From the NCBI GenBank assembly GCA_020725265.1, contig DYFK01000013.1, forward strand, positions 1 to 64,000: a DNA stretch of 64,000 nucleotides, written 5' to 3'. The stretch comes from Hydrogenophilus sp. GTDB taxonomy: Bacteria; Pseudomonadota; Gammaproteobacteria; Burkholderiales; Thiobacillaceae. The translations under genes and the position numbers were made by a program. The notes under the pieces were generated by a model. The model was not told the origin of the DNA and made no database searches. It saw only the letters and a program-made list of their open reading frames with translations. Each line of letters begins with the position of its first letter. Position 1 is the first letter of the stretch. Positions 1-11,467 of the stretch are shown piece after piece.

Positions 1-2827
1 GCGCCCCGCCGCCGTCCACGGTCCACCCGCCACCGTCCATGACCAGTTCCGGCGCCGGCCGTCCAATCAGATACCCCTGCGCGTAATCGACACCGATTTC
101 CCGAAGGATGGCCAGGGTCGCCTCGTCCTCGACGAACTCGGCGATGGTGGTCTTGCCGAAGCCCTGCACCGCGTCGTTGAGCGCCCTGACGAAGACGACA
201 TCGTCGCTGTTGCGCGTCAGACCCTTGATGAAGGAGCCATCGATCTTGACGAAATCCACCGGCAGCTCCTTGAGATACTGGAACGAGCTGTAGCCGACGC
301 CGAAATCATCCAGGCCGAACGCGCAACCGAGCCCCTTGAACAGGGCCATGATCCGGGTGGTGCTGGCGAAATTGGCAAGCGCGGCGGTTTCCGTGATTTC
401 CAGCAACAGCCGATGGCCACCGACCCCGTGCCGGGCCAGCGCCGCGCGCATGATCTCGAAGGTCGATTCGTCATCGAAACTGCGGCTGGACAGGTTGATC
501 GCCAGCTTGATGTCCGGATGCGCGGCCGCGAAGGCGACACCGGCCTCGACCACCCAGCGGTCGACCGAACGGATCAGGCCGGTGCTCTCGGCGACATCGA
601 TGAACATGCCGGGCGGCACCAGCCTGCCGTCGTTGGCGCGCAAGCGCAGCAGCGCCTCGTAATGACCGACACGTCCGGTAACCAGGCATTGGATCGGCTG
701 GAAATGCAGGACCAGACGTCCTTCCTCGATCGCCTTTTCCAGTTCCGCGCTCCAGTAGGCGCGCCGGCCGGCGACCTCGTGATAGGGATCGTCCGGTGAA
801 TACAGGTGCCAGGAGGCGTGACCCTTGGCGCGCGCCTGCACCAGCGCGATCTCACCGTTGGCGAGCAGGGCGTCGGCGCTGTCGCCATGTTCCGGAAAGC
901 CAACCACGCCGACGCAAACCGACAATCGGCGGTGCTCAAGCCCGGGAGGCGGGACGGCATGGCTCATGGCCTGATTGAGCGCGCGCGCGAGCAGGATCGC
1001 CTCGGCGGTGCCGATGCCGACGATCATCAACGCGAAATCGTCGCCGCCCAGGCGCGCCGCCAGCGTCGGCGGCGGATTCAGTTCGCGTGCTTGACGGACG
1101 AATTCGTTGAGCACGCCATCACCGGCTTCATGGCCACCGGTTTCGTTGACCAGCTTGAATTCATCGATGTCGCACAACAGCAGCGCGCCGGATTCGCCGC
1201 GCGCCAGTCGAGCGTCCAGTTCCCGCTTGAAGGCGCGCCGGTTGAGCAGGCCGGTGACGCCATCGTGCGCCTCCAGCAGATTGAGGCTGCGTTCGACCTC
1301 GCGATAATCGGTGACGTCGAGCCCGACCGACAGATAAAGACGCTCGCCGCCAACCGTGTCCTGGCAGGAGTGGAACCAGACCACATCACGGACCTCACCG
1401 TTGGCGCGCGTGAATTCACTCTCGTTGTGCACCACCTCTCCCGGCTCCATCTCGCGCAACGCGGCCATGTGCATGGCGCGCAGGTCCGGGCGCAGGAAAC
1501 GCGCCGGAAAGTCGTGTCCGATCACCTCCGACGGCGTCAGCCCGACCGCCTGGATGGCATTGGCGTTGGCCAGACGGATCCGGCCATCGTCGGCATGGGT
1601 GAGGATCAGCACCGGCGCGGTATCGAGCAGGCCGGCGATGAAATCGCGCTCCTGTTCAAGCTGCCGGGCCTGGTTCTGGAGGGATACCGCGTGTTCGCGC
1701 GACAACCTTTGCAGATGCTCGAGGGTGTCGGCGAGCTCGCTGGCGAGCAAACCCAGGTCATGCACCTCGTCACGCACCAGCGGCGCACGCCCCTGGAATG
1801 CCGCGCGCGCCTCCTGAAAGCGGCCCTCGCCGAGCAGCGGCAGCGCGTGCAGGGCCTTGCCCAGCCGGTTCATGGTCGGCCGCTGCAACAGGTAGAGCGT
1901 GACCACCGCCAGCAGCAGAACCAGGATGCCGAGGGCGACGCTGGTCAACGCCGCCGCGCGCGCCTTGACCCGTTCCGCGGTGACGTCGTGCATGACCAGG
2001 ATGCGCAATTGCTCGCCGCCCGGCTCGTCGATCGGGAAACCGTAGATCAGGAAATGGCGGCCACCGAAGTCGGTGGCATGGATCGGCGCGCCGTCGGCCT
2101 GTTCGACATAGCGCCGGGCAAGATCCTGATAGAGGCTGCCTCCGCTGGCCGACAGCAGACGGGCGTCGCGGGCTGGAGTGATGGCGCACGGCGAAGCCGT
2201 CGGCGACTCCAGGAAGGCCAGTTCGGCGCCCGAGACATCGCGGAAATCCATGATGAAATCCTGCAAGCCCATCGCCAGAACCTCGACACCGAGATTACGC
2301 CCGCCCTCGACCAGCGGCACCGCCGCCAGGTAGACACAACGCGCCCCGCATTCCAGCCGGTACAGCGGCGTTTCACGCATCACCGCCTCGCGCGCGAGCA
2401 CCGGCATGTATGGCGTCGGCGCGTTCAGGCCCCAAAGCCCGAGGGTGTCACCCGTGGCGGAAAAGAAGGCGACACTGTCGAGCCCGTGAATCAGGTTGAA
2501 ATCCGACCAGAACGGCGAAAAGCCGCTGTCCAGCACGACCGCGTCCCCGGCGCGCAAGGCCTCGCGGACTCCGGGCAGATCGGCCATCAGCATGCCCAGG
2601 CCATGCAGGCGGGCGGCCTGTATTTTCATCAGACGGCTGGCCAGGTCGACCGTGCGGCGGTATTGCTGCGTCTGGAGATCCTCGCGGTGGCGGGCCTGGT
2701 AGTTGAGTTCGAGCAGTACGAAGGACGTGCTGGTGATGGCCAGAATGATCACCGCGAACAACACCACCTTGGTGCGCACGCTCAGGTAGCGTGGGCGCGG
2801 CAGGCGGGCGAGCAGGCGGGCGAACAT
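1..2827 (-). CDS. GGDEF/EAL membrane sensor protein (3' end outside window)
   Basis: Probable cyclic-di-GMP turnover protein. The reading frame starts at the ATG at 2827 and stays open to the left edge, so the last residues are missing. A hydrophobic segment lies near residues 20-38, then a sensory region of about 260 residues, a second membrane segment near 300-320, and a PAS-like region. A GGDEF domain follows; its signature reads GGDDF near residue 593, so the fourth position is changed and cyclase activity is uncertain. The C-terminal EAL domain has EALLR near residue 722, LDDFGVGYSS and KIDGSFIK, which fits an active phosphodiesterase. It lies 18 bp after a porin gene and is probably the last gene of the bamE-dapB-PBP-porin run. 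Membrane location and domain order are read from sequence; the signal sensed is unknown. Confidence 0.9.
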   Translation of the reverse strand, partial: MFARLLARLPRPRYLSVRTKVVLFAVIILAITSTSFVLLELNYQARHREDLQTQQYRRTVDLASRLMKIQAARLHGLGMLMADLPGVREALRAGDAVVLDSGFSPFWSDFNLIHGLDSVAFFSATGDTLGLWGLNAPTPYMPVLAREAVMRETPLYRLECGARCVYLAAVPLVEGGRNLGVEVLAMGLQDFIMDFRDVSGAELAFLESPTASPCAITPARDARLLSASGGSLYQDLARRYVEQADGAPIHATDFGGRHFLIYGFPIDEPGGEQLRILVMHDVTAERVKARAAALTSVALGILVLLLAVVTLYLLQRPTMNRLGKALHALPLLGEGRFQEARAAFQGRAPLVRDEVHDLGLLASELADTLEHLQRLSREHAVSLQNQARQLEQERDFIAGLLDTAPVLILTHADDGRIRLANANAIQAVGLTPSEVIGHDFPARFLRPDLRAMHMAALREMEPGEVVHNESEFTRANGEVRDVVWFHSCQDTVGGERLYLSVGLDVTDYREVERSLNLLEAHDGVTGLLNRRAFKRELDARLARGESGALLLCDIDEFKLVNETGGHEAGDGVLNEFVRQARELNPPPTLAARLGGDDFALMIVGIGTAEAILLARALNQAMSHAVPPPGLEHRRLSVCVGVVGFPEHGDSADALLANGEIALVQARAKGHASWHLYSPDDPYHEVAGRRAYWSAELEKAIEEGRLVLHFQPIQCLVTGRVGHYEALLRLRANDGRLVPPGMFIDVAESTGLIRSVDRWVVEAGVAFAAAHPDIKLAINLSSRSFDDESTFEIMRAALARHGVGGHRLLLEITETAALANFASTTRIMALFKGLGCAFGLDDFGVGYSSFQYLKELPVDFVKIDGSFIKGLTRNSDDVVFVRALNDAVQGFGKTTIAEFVEDEATLAILREIGVDYAQGYLIGRPAPELVMDGGGWTVDGGGA

Positions 2828-2845
2828 GATGGCCCGGCGCGCCGA

Positions 2846-4007
2846 TCAGAAGCGGTAGGCCGCTTGCAGCAACACCATGTCCCAATCCTTGGTGAAGCCG
2901 TCCGGATTGTCCTGCGGCGACAACATGCCGACCCCCTCGATCCGGTGCCACTCGGCCGACAGCGCCAAATCCGGGGTGAAATCGTGACGGACGCCGAGCA
3001 CGGTGGCATGGGTGCGACCGCGATAGGTTTCCTGGCCACGCACCGTGTAACGGCGGCCGGCCTTGTCATCGACGTTGAAATGCATGCCCTCGCGGCGCAG
3101 CCAGACGCTCCATTCCAGAGCCGGCCGCCAGGTCGCCTGGATATACGCGCCCTCGCTGTAAGCCTGGTAGGCGATCGGCTGGCTGATCACCTCGACGCGC
3201 GCCAGCTCGGCGGTGAACGTCCAGCTCTCGCGATTGTGCTGCAACGACAGCAGCAGCGGACGCATGCGCGCGACGCCAGCCGGGATCGGATCGCGCGCGC
3301 GCGGACGGTAGTCCATGGCAACGTCGCCGAATGACAGGCCGGCGCGCCAGCGCGCGCCATCGAGCTCGGCCAGCCCCTGCGCCAGCCAGGACGCGCGCCC
3401 CTCGAACCGTCCACCGGTATTGACCGGCAGGAACACGTAATTGAGTTCGTCGTTGTCGGCCTGCATTTTCATGCCCCCGACCTGCCAGCCCAGGTAATGG
3501 TCGCCGGAATCGTGCTCGCCGCGCAGCGCGACGCCCGGCGCGGCCAGGAAGAAGTCGCGCATGCGCTCCATGTAGATCGATTGCGGCAGCAGGATGCCGG
3601 GCCGGGTATGGGCGACATCGCGCGTGGTGTTGAAGAAACCGTAGGGATTCTTGATCTTGCCCAGACTGAGCGAAATCTGATGGGCGCCGTCGTTGAACAA
3701 CGCCCGCTCGACGAAGGCGTAATCGATGCGCGGTCCGCCCTCGTCGGTCTCGCCGGCCCAGCGCGACAGCACCTGGCCGGACAGCAGCCAGTCCGGATTC
3801 GGCCGCCAGGACAGGTTGACGCCCAGTTCACGCGCGTCGGTGGCGATGCCGTCATCGCTTGTGCCGCCAAAATTGTTGTCCGAGGTATGAATCAACCCCT
3901 GGCTGACGAAACCGTGGAATTGCACGCCGGCCCCCAGGTCGACGGCCACCACCGGCGCGCACGTCAGGGCCAGCAGGATGCCGGCGAGGCCGACGCGGGC
4001 GGAGCGA

Positions 4008-4018
<11 letters not shown>
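2846..4018 (-). CDS. Outer-membrane porin-like beta-barrel protein
   Basis: 390-residue protein with a clear signal peptide (hydrophobic core about residues 9-24, ending APVVAVD). The rest shows the alternating pattern, many aromatic and glycine residues, and terminal phenylalanine (AAYRF) typical of outer-membrane barrels. I chose the ATG at 4018 because it puts the signal peptide at the N-terminus; an upstream in-frame codon at 4039 would add seven residues. The start overlaps the 3' end of the PBP-like gene by 11 bp and the stop is 18 bp before the GGDEF/EAL gene, so the three are probably co-transcribed. Substrate is unknown. The pairing with a phosphate-binding-like protein suggests a sensory or uptake role, but this is inference. 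Confidence 0.75.
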
Positions 4019-6144
<2,126 letters not shown>

Positions 6145-6150
6145 TTCCGG

Positions 6151-7806
6151 CTATCCGCCCTCGAGCATGCGCGCGGCGTGGGCGCGCGTGGCGTCGCTGA
6201 TTTCGACGCCTCCAGCCATGCGCGCGAGCTCTTCGACCCGGCCGTCCCGGTCGAGGCGGATCACCGCCGAAACCGCCCGGCCGTCCCGTTCCCCCTTGCT
6301 CACCCGGTAGTGATGATCGGCGCGCGCGGCGACCTGAGCCAGGTGGGTCACGCACAACACCTGGCGGCCACCGCCCAGTCCCGCGAGCAGGCGACCGACG
6401 ATCTCGGCGACGCCGCCACCGATGCCGGCGTCGACTTCGTCGAACACCAGGGTCGGCGCCCCGGACACTCCCGACAGCACGGTCTGCAAGGCCAGGCCGA
6501 TGCGTGACAGCTCGCCACCGGACGCGGTCCGGGCCAATGGCTTGACGCCCTGCCCGGCATGCGGCGCGACCTGGAATTCGATCTCCTCCAGCCCATGCGC
6601 GGCGGCTTCGCGCGGCGTCAACGCCACCGCGAAGGCCCCGCCCTTCATGGCCAGTTGCCGCATGACGGCGGTGACCGCGCGCGCCAGTTCGGCGGCGGAG
6701 GCGGCCCGACGCCGGCCCAGATCGCGGGCCAGCCGGTCATAGTCGGCGGCGAGCCCGGCCTCCCTGCGCGCCAGCCCGTCCAGGTCGGCGGCGGCACCGA
6801 GCCGGGCCAGACGTTCTCGGGTTTCGCGCAGGTGATCGGGAATATCTTCCGGGCGCAGCCGGTATTTGCGCGCGGCGGCCTGCACCGTCGCGACCCGGGC
6901 TTCGGCCTGTTCGAGCGCCTGGGGATCGAGGTCGACGCGGTCGGCATAGCGGGACAGATCGCGCGCCACCTCGTTGAGGCCATCCGTGGCGCCCGCCATG
7001 AGCGCCAGCGGTTCGGACAGGCTCGCGTCGATCCCCGCCAGTTCCGCCAGTTCACCCCGGGCCACGCGCAGGCGTGCCAGGATGCCGGCTTCATCCGCCT
7101 CCAGCTGGTCGCAGACCGCGCGGGCGCCGGCCAGCAGCTCGGCGGCATGCGCCAGACGGCGATGCGTGTCCTGCGCTTCGGCCCAGCCCTCGGGGCTGAA
7201 TTCGAGCGCCGCCAGTTCCCGTTCGGTCCACGCCAGCCGCTCGCGCTCGGCGTCCGCCTCGCCGGCATGGCGCTCCGCGTGCTCGCGCTCGGCGACCGCT
7301 TCGCGCCAGGCGCGGAACGCGCGCGCGGTGTCGGAGGCGAGTTCCAGGCATCCGGCCCAGGCATCGAGCAGGCGGCGCTGTTCCGCTGCTTTCAGCAGGG
7401 AGTAATGGGCATGCTGCCCGTGGATGTCGACCAGTTTCTCGCCCACCGCCTGCAACTGCTGGGCTGTGGCCGGACGGCCGTTGACGAAAGCACGCGAACG
7501 CCCGGAAGCCTCGACCACCCGGCGCAGCAACAGGACATCGTCCTCGCCGTCCAGGCCGCTCTCCTCCAGCCAGTCGGTGACGCCGGCGATGCCGGCGATG
7601 TCGAACTCGGCCGCCACTTCCGCGCGCGCGGCGCCTTCGCGGACGACGCCGGTTTCGGCGCGGGCGCCGAGCACCAGCGACAGGGCGTCGAGCAGGATCG
7701 ACTTGCCGGCGCCGGTTTCGCCGGTGAGCACGGAAAACCCGGGCTCGAAATCGAGCGCCAGATGGTCGACCAGCACAAAGTCGGAAAGGGTCAGCGCGCG
7801 CAGCAT
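6151..7806 (-). CDS. recN: DNA repair ATPase RecN
   Basis: 551-residue SMC-like protein for double-strand break repair. The N-terminal half-ATPase carries Walker A GETGAGKS (residues 29-36). A long helical, Ala/Arg/Glu-rich coiled-coil region follows. The C-terminal half carries the ABC signature ASGGELSRIGLAL and Walker B LVFDEVDAGIGG. I place the start at 7806 (MLRALTLSDF), the usual RecN N-terminus; a longer frame back to 7863 adds residues unlike the family. It lies 76 bp downstream of nadK on the same strand, a common pairing. Confidence 0.96.
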   Translation of the reverse strand: MLRALTLSDFVLVDHLALDFEPGFSVLTGETGAGKSILLDALSLVLGARAETGVVREGAARAEVAAEFDIAGIAGVTDWLEESGLDGEDDVLLLRRVVEASGRSRAFVNGRPATAQQLQAVGEKLVDIHGQHAHYSLLKAAEQRRLLDAWAGCLELASDTARAFRAWREAVAEREHAERHAGEADAERERLAWTERELAALEFSPEGWAEAQDTHRRLAHAAELLAGARAVCDQLEADEAGILARLRVARGELAELAGIDASLSEPLALMAGATDGLNEVARDLSRYADRVDLDPQALEQAEARVATVQAAARKYRLRPEDIPDHLRETRERLARLGAAADLDGLARREAGLAADYDRLARDLGRRRAASAAELARAVTAVMRQLAMKGGAFAVALTPREAAAHGLEEIEFQVAPHAGQGVKPLARTASGGELSRIGLALQTVLSGVSGAPTLVFDEVDAGIGGGVAEIVGRLLAGLGGGRQVLCVTHLAQVAARADHHYRVSKGERDGRAVSAVIRLDRDGRVEELARMAGGVEISDATRAHAARMLEGG

Positions 7807-7882
7807 GTCGGCGATGGCCGGCGCGCGCGCGTCGGCGCGCCATGGCGAGAGGAAGGCGGCCACGTGACGATGGCGCCGCGCA

Positions 7883-8764
7883 TCACAGCTTTTCCCCCCA
7901 GTGCAGCTTCTGGCGCAGGGTGTCGTAATAGTTGTGGCCTTCCGGGTGCAGCAACCGGATGGTGTTGTTGGCGCGACGGATCACCACGCGGTCGCCGATG
8001 CGCAGGTCGGCGTGCTGCTGGCCATCGAAGTGGACGCGGGCATCCTCGGCATGGATCAGGTTGATCTCGATCTCGGAGCGGCTGTTCAGCGCGATCGGCC
8101 GCGCCGACAGGGTATGCGGGCAGATCGGCGCCATCACCACCGCCTCCAGGGTCGGGTGCAGGATCGGCCCGCCGGCGGACAGGGCGTACGCGGTCGAGCC
8201 GGTTGGCGAGGCCACCACCAGGCCGTCGGCGCGCTGGCTGTAGACGAACTGGTTGTCGACGTAGACCTCGAATTCGATCAGCCGACCCATCGTGCTCTTG
8301 CTCACCACCACGTCGTTGAACGCGTAATTGGCGATCAGGATGTCGTCGTGCCGTTCGACGCTGGCTTCCAGCATGATCCGGTCCTCGGCCATGTACTGGC
8401 CGGACAGCATCTCGTCGAGGGTCGAGAACATGGTGTCCAGCGGCACGTCGGCGAGAAAGCCAAGCCGCCCCTGGTTGATGCCGATCAGCGGAATGCGATG
8501 GTCGACCAGTGCCCGCGCGATGTTGAGCAGGGTGCCGTCGCCACCCATGACCAAGGCCAGATCGACCAGGCCGCCGATCTCCTTCAGGGTCGACACACGA
8601 TAGCCGCGCAGGTCGTCGATCTCGCACAGATCGGCGGTATGCGCGGCCAGCACCACCTCGTGGCCACGCTCGCGCAGAAACGCCGCCAGCCGCAGCAACG
8701 ACGCGCCGCAGGCCGGGCTGTTGTACTTTCCCACCAGTGCGATGGTCTTGAAATCGGCTTCCAT
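7883..8764 (-). CDS. nadK: NAD kinase
   Basis: 293-residue cytoplasmic enzyme that phosphorylates NAD to NADP. Diagnostic motifs: VMGGDGTLLN near residues 72-81 (the GGDG active site), GINQGRLGFL, and DGLVVASPTGSTAYALSAGG in the C-terminal beta domain. Length is typical of proteobacterial NadK. It is divergent from hrcA across 37 bp and upstream of recN on the same strand. Confidence 0.97.
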   Translation of the reverse strand: MEADFKTIALVGKYNSPACGASLLRLAAFLRERGHEVVLAAHTADLCEIDDLRGYRVSTLKEIGGLVDLALVMGGDGTLLNIARALVDHRIPLIGINQGRLGFLADVPLDTMFSTLDEMLSGQYMAEDRIMLEASVERHDDILIANYAFNDVVVSKSTMGRLIEFEVYVDNQFVYSQRADGLVVASPTGSTAYALSAGGPILHPTLEAVVMAPICPHTLSARPIALNSRSEIEINLIHAEDARVHFDGQQHADLRIGDRVVIRRANNTIRLLHPEGHNYYDTLRQKLHWGEKL

Positions 8765-8801
8765 GGCGCGAAATTATAGGGTGCCGTTATGATTGCCCGC
8801 C

Positions 8802-9821
8802 ATGCTCAACGACCGCGCCCGCATCCTCCTCAAGTTTCTGGTCGAACGCTATATCGAAGACGGCCAGCCGGTCGGCTCGCGGACCCTGTCCAAGCACACC
8901 GGTCTGAACCTGTCGCCGGCGTCGATCCGGAACATCATGGCCGACCTCGAGGAAGGTGGCTACATCGCCAGCCCGCACACCTCGGCCGGCCGGATCCCGA
9001 CGCCGCGCGGCTATCGCCTGTTCGTCGACACCCTGCTGACCGTCAAGCCGCTGGAAAAGGGTCAGGTCCGCCAGATCGAATCGACCCTGGCACCGAACGA
9101 TCCGCAACGCCTGGTCAGCGCGGCCTCGCATCTGCTCGCCGAACTCACCGCTTACGCCGGCGTCGTGCTGACCCCCAAGCGACGCAACCAGGGCTTGCGC
9201 CAGATCGAATTCCTGGCGCTCTCGGACAAACGCATCCTGCTGATCATGGTCACCGCCGAGGGCGAGGTGCAGAACCGCGTGATCGTCACCGACAAGCCTT
9301 ACGAGCCAAATCAGCTGGTGCGCGCCGCCAACTATTTCAACCAGCATTTCGCCGGCCTGTCCTTCGAACAGGTGCAGCCGCGCCTGGCCGGGGAACTGGC
9401 GGAACTCAAGAGCGACATCAGCCGGCTCATGGAAATGGTCGTCGTGGCCGGCAACGAAGCGTTCAGCGGCGCCGGCAAGGAATACGTGCTGTCCGGCGAG
9501 CGCAACCTGCTCGGCGCTCCCGAGCTGTCCGCCAACATGAGCCGCCTGCGTGAACTGTTCGGCCTGTTCGAGCAGAAGACCGAACTGATGCAACTGCTCG
9601 ATGTCAGCCACGCCGCCAACGGCGTGCAACTGTTCATCGGCGCCGAATCCGGCGTCGCCCCGCTCGACGAATGCAGCGTCATCGCCGCGCCCTACGAGGT
9701 CGATGGCGAGATGGTCGGCACCCTCGGCGTGATCGGCCCGACGCGCATGGCTTACGAGCGCGCGATCCCGATCGTCGACATCACCGCCCGGCTGCTGTCC
9801 AACGCGCTGTCCTCGCATTGA
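8802..9821 (+). CDS. hrcA: Heat-inducible transcription repressor HrcA
   Basis: 339-residue repressor of class I heat-shock genes, which normally binds the CIRCE inverted repeat. The N-terminal winged helix includes [13 protein letters not shown] and [15 protein letters not shown], followed by [16 protein letters not shown], all characteristic of HrcA. The C-terminal GAF-like half ends in [19 protein letters not shown]. The ATG at 8802 is chosen over an upstream TTG at 8793. I see no CIRCE element in this window, so its targets (groESL, dnaK) lie elsewhere. hemH follows 45 bp downstream. Confidence 0.97.
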   Translation: MLNDRARILLKFLVERYIEDGQPVGSRTLSKHTGLNLSPASIRNIMADLEEGGYIASPHTSAGRIPTPRGYRLFVDTLLTVKPLEKGQVRQIESTLAPNDPQRLVSAASHLLAELTAYAGVVLTPKRRNQGLRQIEFLALSDKRILLIMVTAEGEVQNRVIVTDKPYEPNQLVRAANYFNQHFAGLSFEQVQPRLAGELAELKSDISRLMEMVVVAGNEAFSGAGKEYVLSGERNLLGAPELSANMSRLRELFGLFEQKTELMQLLDVSHAANGVQLFIGAESGVAPLDECSVIAAPYEVDGEMVGTLGVIGPTRMAYERAIPIVDITARLLSNALSSH

Positions 9822-9866
9822 CGCGCGCGGCCTGGCGGACCCTTTCCAACCTCTTCCCGCGCCGCC

Positions 9867-10973
9867 ATGTCCTATTACCTGCCCGAACCCCCTCATCGCC
9901 ACGACCGCGTCGCCCGCGTCGGCGTGCTCCTGATCAACCTGGGCACCCCGGAAGCGCCGACCGCGCCGGCCTTGCGCCGCTACCTCAAGGAGTTTCTATG
10001 GGACCGGCGCGTCGTCGAGATCCCGCGCCCGCTCTGGTGGCTGATCCTGAACGGCATCATCCTGAACACGCGGCCGCGCAAATCGGCCGAGAAGTACGCC
10101 GCGATCTGGCGGCCGGAAGGATCGCCGCTCAAGCATTACACCGAGCGTCAGGCCGCGCTGTTGGCCGAAGCGTTGGCGCGACGCACGCCGGCGCCGCTGG
10201 TGGTCGACCACGCCATGCGCTATGGCGCGCCCGACGTCGCCGGCCGCATCCAGACCATGAAGGCCCAGGGCGTCGATCGTCTGCTGGTGCTGCCGCTCTA
10301 CCCGCAATACGCGGCCAGCAGCAGCGGCTCCGCGCTCGACGCGGTCTGGCGGACACTCGAACGCCTGCGCAATCCTCCGGAAATCCGCGCCGCCCGGCAT
10401 TTCCACGATCACCCCGGCTACATCGACGCCCTGCGCCGCAACGTTCAGGCCCAGTGGGATCTGCACGGCCAGGGCGATGTCCTGGTCATGAGCTTCCACG
10501 GCGTGCCCCGGCGCAGCCTGGATCTAGGCGACCCCTACCACTGCGAATGCCAGAAAACCGGTCGACTGCTCGCGGAAAGCCTGGGCCTCGCGCCGGACCG
10601 TTACCGGATCACCTTCCAGTCCCGCTTCGGTCGCGCCGAGTGGCTGCAACCCTATACCGACAAGACTCTGGAGGAACTCGGTCGCGCGAAAACCCGACGG
10701 GTCGACGTGATCTGCCCCGGCTTCGTCGCCGATTGTCTGGAAACCCTGGAAGAAATCGCGCTGGAAGGCAAGGCCACCTTCCTGAACGCGGGAGGCGGCG
10801 AATATCGTTACCTGCCCGCGCTGAACGACGAGCCGGTCTGGATCGACGCCCTCGCCGACCTGACCGTGTCCCTTCTGCAAGGATGGTTACCCGCCGACTG
10901 GGACGCGGAAAGCGCCGAAACGGCCGCCCGAAACACCCTGGAAAACGCCCGCGCGCTGGGCGCGAAAATCTGA
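9867..10973 (+). CDS. hemH: Ferrochelatase
   Basis: 368-residue enzyme that inserts Fe(II) into protoporphyrin IX, the last step of heme b synthesis. Motifs: [14 protein letters not shown] at the N-terminus, [17 protein letters not shown] in the centre, [10 protein letters not shown] with the conserved active-site His, and a late [10 protein letters not shown] with the conserved Glu region. Length fits proteobacterial HemH. It lies downstream of hrcA on the same strand; this order is frequent in Betaproteobacteria. Heme supply is relevant here because at least nine c-type heme sites are encoded in the window. Confidence 0.97.
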   Translation: MSYYLPEPPHRHDRVARVGVLLINLGTPEAPTAPALRRYLKEFLWDRRVVEIPRPLWWLILNGIILNTRPRKSAEKYAAIWRPEGSPLKHYTERQAALLAEALARRTPAPLVVDHAMRYGAPDVAGRIQTMKAQGVDRLLVLPLYPQYAASSSGSALDAVWRTLERLRNPPEIRAARHFHDHPGYIDALRRNVQAQWDLHGQGDVLVMSFHGVPRRSLDLGDPYHCECQKTGRLLAESLGLAPDRYRITFQSRFGRAEWLQPYTDKTLEELGRAKTRRVDVICPGFVADCLETLEEIALEGKATFLNAGGGEYRYLPALNDEPVWIDALADLTVSLLQGWLPADWDAESAETAARNTLENARALGAKI

Positions 10974-11061
10974 TCGAAACAGCCGGGAACCCGCGCCAAT
11001 ATTAGAGTTTGCTTGTTGACTGGCGGAAAAACCCCATGCAAATATCGGCGCGCTGGTGCTT

Positions 11062-11075
11062 TTGACCCAGGTCAA
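11062..11075 (+). promoter_or_regulatory. FNR/ANR-type box upstream of the first fcc pair
   Basis: TTGACCCAGGTCAA is a perfect inverted repeat (TTGAC-N4-GTCAA) close to the FNR/ANR/DNR consensus TTGAT-N4-ATCAA. It ends 75 bp before the ATG of fccA1. A weak TTGACT (11016-11021) lies upstream with no good -10. Redox control of this operon is inferred. Confidence 0.5.
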
Positions 11076-11150
11076 GAATGGGTCCAAGGCGAACCGAAAA
11101 TTCGGTCTGGTTGGCGGGTGACCGCCATTTTTTCTTTCCTGGAGGAGCAC

Positions 11151-11450
11151 ATGAAGAAATCCCTCGCTGTCACCCTGCTGCTGGCGGGCGCCCTGGGCGC
11201 TGTCGCCTCGGCCCACGCCGATCCGCGCGCGCGGTTCATGGCCGCCAACTGCGCCTACTGCCACGGCCCGGAAGGCAAAAGCCATGGTGCCATTCCCAGC
11301 CTGGCCGGCCTGGAAGCCAAGTATTTCGTCGACCAGATGAAGGCGTTCAAGGATGGTTCGCGTCCCGGCACGGTGATGCAGAAGCACGCCAGCGGTTACA
11401 CCGAAGCCGAATACCTGGCCATGGCCAAGTATTTCGCGGCCATCAAGTAA
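11151..11450 (+). CDS. fccA: Monoheme cytochrome c subunit of flavocytochrome c (locus 1)
   Basis: 99-residue secreted c-type cytochrome, probable electron-accepting subunit of flavocytochrome c sulfide dehydrogenase in the periplasm. Signal peptide: MKKSLAVTLLLAGALGAVAS, cleaved near AHA. One heme site CAYCH follows shortly after, and GTVMQKHASGY supplies a candidate axial Met. A strong GGAGGAG ribosome site 4 bp before the ATG fixes the start, and the longer upstream frame is discarded. The gene is only 17 bp before the flavoprotein gene. Paralogs lie at 45659 and 54139. Confidence 0.88.
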   Translation: MKKSLAVTLLLAGALGAVASAHADPRARFMAANCAYCHGPEGKSHGAIPSLAGLEAKYFVDQMKAFKDGSRPGTVMQKHASGYTEAEYLAMAKYFAAIK

Positions 11451-11467
11451 TCAGAGGAGCAGACAAC

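Noticed and set aside
806-3334. Long plus-strand open frame of 842 codons at the left edge
   Set aside because: It is antisense to the GGDEF/EAL and porin genes and has no recognisable domains. The minus strand has motifs at every expected place.
6559-8064. Plus-strand frame opposite recN and nadK
   Set aside because: GC-rich antisense shadow. recN and nadK motifs are clear on the minus strand.
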